From positions 10,565,156 to 10,629,155 of the forward strand of contig JANVCC010000076.1 in assembly GCA_025345505.1 (NCBI GenBank): a stretch of DNA of 64,000 bases, given 5' to 3'. The notes under the pieces were generated by a model. The model was not told where the DNA came from. It ran no database searches and saw only the letters and a list, made by a program, of their open reading frames with translations. Below, in pieces: positions 17,101 through 27,788 of this stretch (position 1 is the first letter of the stretch; the number at the start of each line of letters is the position of its first letter). The position numbers and the translations under genes are program-made. The stretch is from Todiramphus chloris collaris. Its lineage: Eukaryota > Chordata > Aves > Coraciiformes > Alcedinidae.

Positions 17101-17728
17101 TTGTGTTTGTGGACACGACAGACTACACTTCAAATAATTTCCAAAGAAAATAAAAAGAGGTGAAGGGATAGGCACTGAAACATTTTGGAGAAAATATTTA
17201 TGATCTTCAAACAGAAACAGAGCAGGTAGATAATTCTTGCATTTTATTGAAAAGGTATCATCTTTGGCTGTAGAGGGTCTTGAAGTGACACCAGGGATAG
17301 AAATGACACCAAGTCATTTATACTGTACAAAGTCTTGGGAGACATTCTTGTGTTATCCACCTTGACTGTGCTTGGCTGATAAGATGGGATCAGAATATAA
17401 GACAGACAATAAGTTGTCACTATTTCTGTCATGCAGGAATTCTGGCAACTATATTTTTAAACAAACAAACTGGTGTTTTAAAGGCAAAATAGTTATGGAC
17501 ATTTTTAAGTGTTCTTTTCATGTGTACTGCACTGGATACTTCTGCCCCCGGCACACCACAAACATTATGACATTTGCTTTGTAACTTTTCTGTAATGCTG
17601 GAAATATCACCTTTTTCACAGTGCTCCATTGCCTAAATCCAGACAGGACACTTTTTTTGTGTCCAGACGTTGCTTTAAAATATTTAATTTAACTAGAGAA
17701 GTATACACATAAGTGTATTAACAAACAA

Positions 17729-19200
17729 AGAAGGACTGGTTGGGGATGTGAAGGTTGGGGGCAGCCTTGGCAGTAGTGATCATGACATGGTAGAGTTAAT
17801 ATCATAGGAGGAAGTAGTAAGGCAGTAAGTAAGACTGTAACCCTGGACTTCAGGAGGGTTAACTGTCCTCTTCAAAGACCCACTTGGAGGAATCTCTTGG
17901 ACTAAGACTCAAGAAGGCAAGGGTGCCCAAGAGAGCTGGTTGATATTCAAACATTACTTCCTCCAAGTTCAAGACAGGTGCATTCCTTTGAGTAAAAAAA
18001 ATCAAGAAGACGAGACAGAAGACCAGCATGGATGAGCAGGGAGCTGCTGAAAAAACTCAAGTGGAAGAATGAAGTTCACAGCATGAGGAAAAAGGGACTG
18101 ATCTCTTGGGAGAGTTACAGAAACACGGTCAGGGTCTGTAGGGATGCAACAAGGAAGGCCAAAGGCCCTCTTGGAATTAACTCTGGCAAAGGAAGTAAAG
18201 GAGAACAAGAAGGGCTTCTTCAAATACATCAGTGGAAAAAGGAAGACTAGGGAAAATGTGGGCCCACTGCTGAATGAGGTGGGAGCCCTGGTGAGGTGGG
18301 AAGCCTGGGAGGAGGAATGAGGATTGGGTTAGAAATCACTTGCATAAACTGCACACACACAAATTCACAGGCCCTGATGGGCTGCACCCCCGAGTGCTGA
18401 GGGAGCTGGCTGATGTTGTTGCTCTACCACTCTCCATCATTTCTGAAAGATCATGGAGGTGAGGTGCCTGAGGACTGGAGGAAAGCCAATGTTACTCCAG
18501 TCTTCAAAAACAGAAAGAAGATTCTAGAAATTACAGACCTGGAAAGGTAATGGAGCAGCTCATTCTAGAGATCATGTCTCTGCACATGGAAGAAAAGAAG
18601 GCTATCAGCAGTAGCCAGAAGGATTTACTAAAGGATACTATCAGATACTAACCTGACAGCCTTCTATGATGGTGTGATTGAACGGGTAGATACAGGGAGA
18701 GCAGTGGATGTTGTCTACCCTGATTTCAGCAAGGCTTTTGACACTGTCTCCCATAACATCCTCGTGGGTAAGCTCAGGAAGTGTGGGTTAGAAGAGCAGA
18801 CAGTGAGATGGGTTGTGAACTGGCTGAACACTAGAGTTCAGAGGGTTGTGATCAGTGGTGCAGAGTCCACCTGGCAACCTGTAAGTAGTGATGTTCCTCA
18901 GTCTTATTCAACATCTTCATCAATGACCTGGATGAAGGGATTGAGCATACCCTCAGCAGGTCTGCTGATGATACTAAACTAGGAGGAGTGGCTGACACAT
19001 CAGAAGGCTGTGCTGCCATCCAGGGAGATCTGGACAGCCTGGAACAGGCTGCCCAGAGAGGTTGTGGAGCCTCCTTCTCTAGAGACTTTCAAGACCCGCC
19101 TGGTTCTGTTCCTATGTGGCATGTCCCAGGTCTTCTGGCACTGGCAGGGGGTTGGACTCAATCTCCAGAGGTCCCTTTCAACCCCTACCATTCTACGAGT
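17729..19200 (+). mobile_element. CR1 LINE copy, 5'-truncated with internal deletion
   Basis: A non-LTR retrotransposon of the bird CR1 family, antisense to TNKS. Part of the reverse-transcriptase ORF is legible: [19 protein letters not shown] near 18360-18420; VYPDFSKAFDTVSHNIL, LRKCGLEEQTVRWVVNWL and RVQRVVISGAESTWQPV at 18710-18880; then [20 protein letters not shown] at 18960-19020 in another register, so the ORF is frameshifted between them. At about 19035-19045 the coding sequence jumps straight into the CR1 3' UTR (GGCTGCCCAGAGAGGTTGTGG), so the C-terminal RT region is missing. The 3' end is GGGGTTGGACTCAATCTCCAGAGG followed by CCATTCTACGAGTA, the CR1 tail. Dead copy of moderate age. 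Confidence 0.93.
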
Positions 19201-19884
19201 ACAAAAAATGTCTGCATCTGACCTACAATACTTATTTTCACCACTGAGGCGTATAATTCACTAAGGGAGAAGTTGCTTAGAAGGACTTTGCTCCATCTTC
19301 CCTCCCTCAGTCCTCCTGATAATGGCATGTGCAGTGATAGGCTCTAAAGATTGTTAAGCCCTTCATCCAAATGAAAGTTCAGATAGAGGATGCTACAAAT
19401 ATATTACTGGGGGGTATTAAGGTAGTACAGAATGACTCAGTTTGGATGTAAGCTCTGGAGAGCAACTCATAGTCCAACCCTCAGATGTACTTTTTCACTC
19501 AATTTACTCAGATATTGTAAATGACTTCATATCTGAGGTGGTATAATAGCATATATAGGTCAGTTGCTGTGGAGCAGCTGGCATCTGATGACAAGTTCTC
19601 CCAAGACATGTATACATATATGGGTCACTGGTGAGGCTGGAGAAGCAGCACAACCAATTGCAGAACTTGTAGAATGCAGCAGTCACTGAACATGGTAAAC
19701 AAAAGATCTTAAACTTGAAATTTTTATAACAAACTCTCAGAATAACATTGTTCTTGTAAAGAGAAATAGATGTGTTCTCCATCCTCCCTCAATCCCCAGA
19801 AAATCAGCTTGCAGAAATAGGGGAGTACTGACAAATAAGCTAGGTCATGTGCTTTTGTAGGGGAAGATATATCTGAGATACAAA

Positions 19885-20030
19885 CAGAGCTAGGTATAGA
19901 TATCCAAAGTGTATACGCTTATATACATGAATATACTTTAAAAAAATAATTGAAATTAGTATCTCTCAATATACACACTCATACCCATAGATATACCTTT
20001 GATACATATACATTTAATAAAATACATCCA
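19885..20030. repeat. AT-rich, TATA/ATACAT-rich low-complexity tract
   Basis: About 145 bases dominated by TATA, ATAC and CATA words. It contains no coding signature and looks like decayed simple sequence. Confidence 0.6.
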
Positions 20031-22571
20031 AGATCAGTGTCAACAATGTGTTTAGAAGCCATCAGTTAACAGCCAATGTTACGCTAACAAACATTAGCTA
20101 GCAGAGTACATTGTTATTGCTCATTTCCATAAAGGCAGTTCCAAAAAGCTGTAATCACACATCGTGAAGCTTCTGGGTAATCTTCACAGGATCACAAATG
20201 AAGAGATCAAAATCTGCACATTTCCCACCCACAAGTGGTTTTACAGTACTTCATCAAAACCAGACTAGTATTTTATGCTAGTAGGCAGCAAGTGAGCAGA
20301 CTCAGCAAGGAAGGGCTTGTCTACCAAGTTATTCTGGAATAACTGTTTTGGATTTACTCCATGTAGAGCTGCCTTTTATTCACAAATAAAACGACATTTT
20401 GTAGTTAAACCATCTTTAATATATTTTTTAAATTTTTGTTTTATTAGTCTAATCAAGGAGAACAATCAGAACGCTTGTTCTGAAACAAGAATACGCAGAG
20501 TCAGCTGTTAATCTTGTCTCAATGTATGACTCCTTTGCTCCTCTCCTCTGTACAAGTTGTTTTTTGTTGTAGATAAGACTTGAGACTAGAAACTTGGTAT
20601 ACTTACAAACAACACATACCAGCAGAAAATGCTCCTAGAATTTGGGGGTTGATAAAATACAGTATTTAGTGTCACAATTTATATTACATGTGACAAACCA
20701 ACCCAAACATGTGTAGAGTACACACAGAGATTCAGACATACACTGGGTTATGAGAAAAATGCCTTGCACTGGGTATCTGCTCACAAGTCTTTTGCTCAAA
20801 TATGCAACTTTTGTCTGTAGAAAAGTATTTTCACGTTTATATGTGAAATAGCATCTTCCCAAAGATGTTCCATACTCATCTGAATATAATCTGTACACCA
20901 TACATTTCCAGAACAGACCTACAGGTTTATCTAGTAATTGCTTTCATTTTTACTACTGTAGCACAAGAAAAATGCACACAATTGCAAAGGTTTTTAGTGT
21001 CACTAGTGCACAATTTGTTCACAAGTCTTGCAACGTGTTGCATTTTGCTTCAACTCCCAGCTCCTAGCACCAAGATGATTACAAGAGAACCTAAACCTCT
21101 GCTCAAGTCTGTAGGTTTAATAGCCGTAAAGAAAAAGCTTGTGAAAACATGGATCGATTGTTCCATACAGACTCAGAAACTGGAAGGCATACCAATTTTC
21201 TTTTCAACTGCAGGGTTTTTCATTAAAGTGGTTGAGAACAACCAGAATTCTGGAACAGGGGCTGGCAAATCCACTTACCAGCAGCAAATTGGAGACTCCC
21301 TGGTAAGAGAAGACATAACTCACCTGATCAATTTCTATTTATCAGCCCTTTGTTTACAGGCTGATCAAGGCTGACCTCGCAAGAGAGAGAAAAGAGGCAG
21401 AGGAAGCAAGAGAAGGAATCTGCAACCTCATCCAACAGAATGTTACTTGATATCACAGACATCCCACAGCAGGAGCCCAGGGGCACTCTGTCCTCTCCAC
21501 AAAATGCACACGTGCAAGATATTGTGCAGTGGCTGCCCAAGGCTGAGAACACTGGTACCTGGCACCACATCGCAGACCTTCTCAGAGCTGGATTGTTTAC
21601 ATCTGTACCCTGCATCCATGATACGGATGATGCCCTGCGCAAGAAAAATCGACACCTGTATGGCTGGGCTTGAAACAGCCTCAGTCAAACCCAAGAGACA
21701 AGTACATCTGTTTTGTACAAAGTTTTGTGCAATGACTTGCTATTGGAGTTCTGGATCCAAAGGTGTCTGTCTGGCTGGAAAAGTCATAACTACAACAGTG
21801 CTGGAGAGGCATAATACCAAGTACTAAGGACTGGTACCGGGAGCTGTTAAGGACTGAAAGGCAGGTTAAACAAAGGAAGAGGCAGTAGGAGCCAGAAGAC
21901 TACAGTGAAATGAAACAGGACAGTGTGCACGCTAGAAATGGCCCTTTCACAAATAACTGCCTATTATTTTTTTCCATTGGATCACTGCTTCATTTACAGC
22001 GCCGGCCAGTCCCACACTGGGCAAGAATGGAGGTGCCTTGTTTGCAGGCTCTCTGGTTCCCCTGTTGCCAAAATGTTTACGTTTATAGTTTTTACGCAGT
22101 ACTGCAGGCAGGGAAAGGTGCAGGAAGGAAAACTACGTAGCTGTGGAGGAACTGCATCCTGTGCTGCCTTCTGGTAGTATTCCTGCCTCACATTGAACAA
22201 ATGCCCGAGACCAAGTTGTTCACAGGTAACACCATGGTATTCTGGTTTTCTTATATGTCATTAAAAAATATAAATACAAAACACAGCTGCAACAGATCAA
22301 TGAAAGCTACTTTCAAAAAATGAAGCATGCATTTTATTTTACAGGAAAATAATTGTTCTATGCTCCAGAGCTCAAAAATCTCAGATATTTGCTCTATTTT
22401 GAAAGAGATAAACTTTAAGAAAAGGAGCAAAACAACTGGCTTTTGAGTAACTCCTGACCAGAGAAGCTGGATTCCCTTAGGTGAACAAAAGGTTTTATTC
22501 AATCAGTATTTTAGTGCCAGCATGATCTGAGCATGCGTAATGCAATGAAGTAGCAGGACATTGTATACCAG

Positions 22572-22605
22572 CAAAAATCCAACTTCAAAACAAAAATCCA
22601 ACTTC
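22572..22605. repeat. Small tandem repeat, 19-base unit, under two copies
   Basis: CAAAAATCCAACTTC occurs at 22572-22586 and again at 22591-22605, separated by AAAA. A small slippage-type duplication within the 23-kb intron. Confidence 0.8.
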
Positions 22606-25600
22606 CCATTGCTAACAGCTACTATGTCAGCTGAGCTGAATGCAGCTCACTTTGGAAAGCTATTCAAGAAGTGATGTGGGAAGTTTGATTTGTAGAGAAG
22701 GGTTCTCATCTGAACTGCTAAAACCTTCATTAGCTCAGATACTTCTGCATTTTAAAGATGCTGCTTCTTGTAATACCTTTCAAGTGTCCACAACAGCTGT
22801 CCAGAAGAAATCAGTGGGCTAAGACATGGCTTCAACTCTACCTGCAGCCATGATACATTCAATTTTAAGCCTATCTCTCACCACTAACTACTGGATTAGT
22901 TAAACAGTGACTGTTCTAATAAGTTAGAAATCCAGCTACCGGGACAAAACAATACAGCTTTAGCTCCCAGTAGCAGATAGGAAGCTGTCGCTTTAAAATA
23001 GTCAAACCTTTTTTGAGAATTCACCCACAACTGAGTCTTGAAGACAATACTTCCAGAGGAAAAAAAAAAAAAACTTGAAGGAAAGTAATGGGGGCTCTCA
23101 AGTAAGTCTCCACAGCCTACCTATTTTTACATATGCAAGACATGTAAATAGGTAGCTTGGCTTTTTAACAGTGTGAAAATTCTGTACCATCTGCTAACTT
23201 TGATACTACAGCACATCTTCTAGACATCATTACCTTTATAGATAACATACAGACCAAACAGTTTATCAGAGCTCAGAGGCTGGGCATAGTGAAATTTCAT
23301 AAGCAGGTGCTGTGAATTTTGTCCAAGTTCTGTTTTGACAGAGAAAATACTTTGTGAAGCACTCTAGACAGAAATGATGTAACACAAATTTCATGTTACA
23401 CACAACACTTCATTCTAACAATTCTGTGATTTTTTTACTCTCCTGTTACAAAAAAAAAAAATCAAAGAAAGAGTAATTGGCATGAAAAACTAAGTACTAT
23501 ATTTCAGCTCAGGCACTGCTTTTTAAAAAGCAAACAAACAGGAAGTTTCAAAAAAGAGCCCAAACCAATAGTATTGGTGAAATGTTACCTTTGCATAACA
23601 CTTATTTGCATACACTGTACTGTATTGCTCTGCACTGTACAGCTCAGTATTTATGCAGTATTATTTGTGCCCTCACACATATTCAACAGGCACATAAGCA
23701 AGTACTTATGCAAAAAGTAACCTTTACCTAGCTCCATGAAATATCTGCTTTTCCAATATATTATTCTTGATTTTCATTCATCAGCAGAACAAAATTCCAT
23801 ACCTAGATCCTCGATACACAGGCCTGCTTTAGCTGATGTATAACATTTCTCTTTCTTTTGCACACATCCCTTCATTTTTCACTGCAGAAAATAATTGCAA
23901 GAGTAGCAGTAGAGAATGAGCTCCTTCTTCAGGCAACAGCTGAAGAGCTTCAGTAATGTGAACATCTCTAAAATAATCTAAATTATCACTTGGAGGGGAA
24001 GAAGCAAGTTCAGTTTTCACTCCTAGTTAGTCTTTGACCTGTAAACTAGAACAGATTGGAGTGATGTTATCAGCACCAGATGTAACTGTTTATCAGCATG
24101 GACTTCTGTCCAGTGGGAATCAGACTCTGGCTATCAATATTTCTCTAAAAGGTTGTAAGCAGCACACAGAATGCAGTAAGGCTTTGTTACGTCCAACCCA
24201 AGCTGGTTTCAAACCAGCAAGCTACTGTTGGAGCTTTCTACCCATTTTATCTGTTCTGTGAAGCACCATCCATAGCAGATGCAATGTACTGGAAACTGAG
24301 GAACTCCAGATGTTAGTATGGGACACAGAATACATCCCCAGGGGGCGGGGGTGGGGGAAGAGGGAAAAATGTAAACTGCATACAACAATGAAATGAGCAA
24401 TACTTTGATTAACAACATCCTGACAATACCAGTTCTAGCTCAATGGGTGTTAGATGATAACTTCTGCAAAGTCACACCCCAAAGTATAAACAAAATACTA
24501 CCACCACTTGCTATATGGAAAAAAAAGAGTTCTCACCCATTCAGCACTGGGACTCAAATGCCTCCCCTACAAAGCTAAACGTTTATCAGAGTAGTGCTGG
24601 ATGTCTCAAACGTGCAAATCAGGGATGTATAAACTGGAGAAGCAGGCGCACAAGAGTTTGTGGAGATGTCTGTTCTGCAGAGGAAGTGTGATGCTGAGAA
24701 TCTCAGGCCACTCTGCAGAGTCTGCACTTCCTGGCCCTAACAACGGCGTTAAGTCTGCGGCCTTACACTGAGAAGTTTGAAGCTTGCAAATTTAAGGGAA
24801 CTGAAAAAAAAAAAAAACCAACCCTAAAAAAAACCATCAAGGAAGTAAAAAAGCAACTTACAAAATGGACAGATTCTCAGGTATGGTAAATCAGCACAGG
24901 TCTGCTGGAGGCAGCTATACCAGCAGAGACTTTCATTTACAAGAACACTGTGCTGTAGGCCAAAAAGTTGACTTAATTTGCAGCACAGCTTAGAATGATT
25001 AAACTCCAAGTCATCTTGTGTCAGTACAGGACCTGAAAGCTTTACCTTACAAATTAATTACCTAACACATATACCACACTTGCTACATAGAATTACTTAG
25101 CCTTAAACAATCTGCATGCATATGCTGGGAGAAAAAAAAATCTGGTAGATACCATTAAAAAAGGATAATTAATATCAATGGCAAGCCATTTTGAAAGGAG
25201 TTTTAATAGCCAGTGCATTTAGCAACAAGCAAACACACATACAAATTATCAGAGTGTCCACAGTGCTTAGCTTGAACTGCAATACGCATTCTGAGCTTCG
25301 GATATAAATTTTCAGACTAATTCAGAGGCTGCAATAATACATACACATTTTCTGCTACCTTAATATGAATTCTAAAAGCTTTTTTAGTTTTATTTCAGAG
25401 TGATAAATATTCTAAACAACGTATCTGCAAGGGCTCGTTCCTCTCCATATTGACAGAAATCACGACTCTGCCTTTGGCCTTAAATCAATAGTGATGTGGA
25501 CTCAATTACTCAGTAATGTGCTCCTGTGTATCACCATGTTTAATTATAACACAGTGCACTATTAATAGCTAAATGCAAACTCATTTGAATGGTAAAGTCT

Positions 25601-26786
25601 TAAAAAACAAGGGAGATAAAGAACTACAGGCAATATGTTTAATCTTAAAATATGGGGAGTATTTAATCAGTTCTGACACAGCTGAACTAAATAAAGCCCT
25701 TGTTCACTTGCCCATCCTCAGATCATAAAATGTATTGTTTTAAGAACCTGGAAGATTCCTATACTTTCAGCCAGTGATAAATGTAAACAAGGGAAAAACC
25801 AGCAGAGTTTTCTTTCAAATAGTAGGTATCATAGGCTTTAAAACTGAGAAAGCATTTGAAAAGGTGTATTAAAAATAGGAATGTTTTCACAGTGGAGCTT
25901 CATTTTTTATAATAAGCAGCAACACATCTTTTAATGAGAAGGCAACATAAACCAGCCTATCTTCATTGATTTCAGCAGAACTGGGCTGCTCCACAGCAGC
26001 TCCAGAATGATGAGCAGAGGTCTATACTATGCTCCACCACACTCCACCAAAAATAAAGAAAATTATAAAGCAAAACACTCCCATGCTTTTCTCTCCAAGA
26101 GTGAGATGCACTGTTACACGTGAGAGACGGTTAAGAGATGCAGATTAAGAACATTCTGGTATATAGTAAAAAGAAATAAAAATAACCAACATTTGTAAAT
26201 CCAACAGTCTAGACTGAACATCATCTCGATGTCTAAAACATCAAGAATCACAGGATCTACTTCTCACTCCGTATGTTCCTCCCTCCTCCAGTTTCAGCCT
26301 AATCCTTAATTTAACTCATTCAAACATCCCTGCCAGAGAAAGTCAAAACAATAATGTCAAATGTAAGAAAATGCAGAAGGTGTTAAGCATATCAATACAG
26401 TGCCAGTCTACATGGCAGGGCATTAGGAGCCAAGCCGAATGCCAACCACCTCTCCCAGGCAATGCTCAAATACAAATAACTTTGCTCCCTTAGTTATTTT
26501 ATTCTTCTACAACAGTACATTTTGTTTTTCTTATAAAAAAAAGTCTTAAGGTTTCACCACACATGTATGCCAGGGCCTGACATTTAAATGAAAAGACACA
26601 CACAAAATCCACATCCACTCATCTGTCAACTGCCAGCATCCAGTACAAGAGCATTTAATTTTATGGTGAAAAGATATCATGGGTTTTTTCCCCCATAAAG
26701 TCTCTTGATTTATACATCTATGCTTCCCACTATGGCTAAAATGGCTTTTCTAGAATAACAGAAATATAAAACGGGTGTTAAGTTAC

Positions 26787-26862
26787 CTTACGCCCATCAC
26801 TTGCATGGCAGTTCACATTTAAAGGGGTCAATAAAGCCATCAGTTTTTCTTCATTACCACTC
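26787..26862 (-). CDS. TNKS: TNKS coding exon, 76 nt: start of ARC2
   Basis: Encodes (R)[16 protein letters not shown] then NCHASDGRK, the first helical turn and loop of tankyrase cluster ARC2. [10 protein letters not shown] is the TNKS reading; TNKS2 has NEEKMMALLT. The first base (G) completes an arginine codon begun as AG in the upstream exon, and the last codon (AAG) is complete. The phase is 2 to 0. The donor is AAG/GTAACT. The acceptor is CTATATTTACAG, with a homopolymer C run only 28 bases upstream (see 26891-26907). Continuity with both neighbouring exons is exact, so I am confident of both borders. Confidence 0.97.
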
Positions 26863-26890
26863 CTGTAAATATAGAGGAGAGGATTATGAT

Positions 26891-26907
26891 GGGGGGGGGG
26901 GGGGGGG
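26891..26907 (-). promoter_or_regulatory. C17 homopolymer upstream of a TNKS 3' splice site
   Basis: Seventeen consecutive G on the plus strand, C on the sense strand, at positions -29 to -45 from the first base of the exon ending at 26862. It sits within the zone where the branch point and pyrimidine tract act. Functional effect on splicing is inference. The length of such runs is error-prone in sequencing and often polymorphic. Confidence 0.6.
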
Positions 26908-27423
26908 AGAGAAGACAGAGCTCTCTGCAAAACATTTGCTAAGAAGCTTGTATATCAAAGTACAGTATACTGAAATTTGTACTCTACCAGGGAGAATGTC
27001 AGATGGCTAAAGAATCTCCTGAACATTTCAAAATCAAGGGTAAATACAGAAAATATTAAATTTGCAACTAAGCGTATTACTAAAGATCATGCAAGAACAC
27101 CTCTTAATTTTCCTCCTCAAACTCATTTTATATTTCCTTTACCTAATTTTACAGATCCTCTGAAAGCCATTTGCCAAATTAAATGTTCTGAGTTAAATAC
27201 ATTTTCATAGCATATGGCCCATAACATCTGAAACAACTACATACCAAGGTCCAAAATTTTTTTTTTACAAGGGTTAATGGTCTATATAGAACAGTCTTAT
27301 GCTGTCAGAAGAAAGGATAAAAGCATCTTTGGAATATATGACTGAACTTTACACCTTTTGTATATAGGCTTCCTTATGCTCTGTTCTGATAAATCCTATT
27401 TTCAAATATTCTAAGGTAGCAGT

Positions 27424-27424
27424 A

Positions 27425-27455
<31 letters not shown>
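27424..27455. repeat. Interrupted poly-A tract
   Basis: A19, then GAG, then A10 on the plus strand (T-runs on the TNKS sense strand). A simple homopolymer repeat within the 889-bp intron. Confidence 0.85.
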
Positions 27456-27751
27456 TTCCAATACTTACATTATCCCTAAAAAGAACAGTCACAAAATGAC
27501 AGAGGATTTAAGCAGCTTAAAGCAAAAACTCAATATTAACCTTATAACCACCATAGTGGGGGATTTCAATTACATAAACAGGCTTTTCCGTTTGTACCAG
27601 ACTGTAAAGGCCAAGGAGATTTATGCTAATGAAGTGGTTTGTTTGCATCATTTCACGGAAAGGCAATGACAAAACATTGCTGTTTTAAAAATCCCTTTTC
27701 CTCTCCTGCTTCCACCCCCAAAATATGCTTTATATTCAAAACGGCACTCAC

Positions 27752-27788
27752 CTAGCAGCTTCCAGGAGTTCGTCCTTCTTGTATTCAC
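27752..27788 (-). CDS. TNKS: TNKS coding exon, 37 nt (short exon)
   Basis: Encodes (G)-EYKKDELLEAA-(R), the linker and first helix leading into tankyrase ankyrin cluster ARC2. Its first two bases (GT) complete a glycine codon from an exon beyond the window. Its last two (AG) begin the arginine finished by the next exon. The phase is 1 to 2. The acceptor is GCAATCATTTAG, with a near-perfect branch-point word TGCTAAC at 27814-27820 (branch A at about 27815, 27 bases from the exon). The donor is GTGAGT. At 37 nt it is short for an internal vertebrate exon, and it has strong signals on both sides. The upstream exons encoding ARC1 and the His/Pro/Ser-rich N-terminus are not in the window. Confidence 0.96.

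Larger units (their letters stand above)
3512..26786 (-). other. TNKS: TNKS intron, 23.3 kb
   Basis: Intron between the CHASDGRK exon (donor AAG/GTAACT) and the STPLHLAAG exon (acceptor TTTGCAG). Contents by block: 3780-3960 T/G-rich tract with a TG microsatellite; 4000-11500 no recognisable repeat apart from a short CA run at 7589-7601; 11538-14114 an ERV remnant; 14115-17700 nothing firm; 17729-19200 a CR1 LINE; 19885-20030 an AT-rich tract; 20100-26786 A-runs and a small tandem repeat at 22572-22605. The longest open frame in the whole window (169 codons, plus strand, 20865-21374) lies here. It has no recognisable domain and I treat it as chance. Confidence 0.9.
26863..27751 (-). other. 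TNKS: TNKS intron, 889 bp
   Basis: Intron between the KKDELLEAA and SGNEEKLM exons, donor AG/GTGAGT, acceptor TTTACAG. It contains the C17/G17 homopolymer near its 3' end and an A-run pair at 27424-27455. Nothing else is recognisable. Confidence 0.93.

Noticed and set aside
20865-21374. Longest open frame in the window, 169 codons, plus strand
   Set aside because: No domain, signal peptide or motif pattern that I recognise, and no promoter or polyA context. With six frames over 64 kb of AT-rich DNA, a longest chance frame of this order is expected. Conservation in other birds would be needed to revive it.
25370-25730. TAAT/ATTA-rich block resembling a conserved noncoding element
   Set aside because: Only an impression from composition. 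Without an alignment to other vertebrates there is no support for an enhancer.
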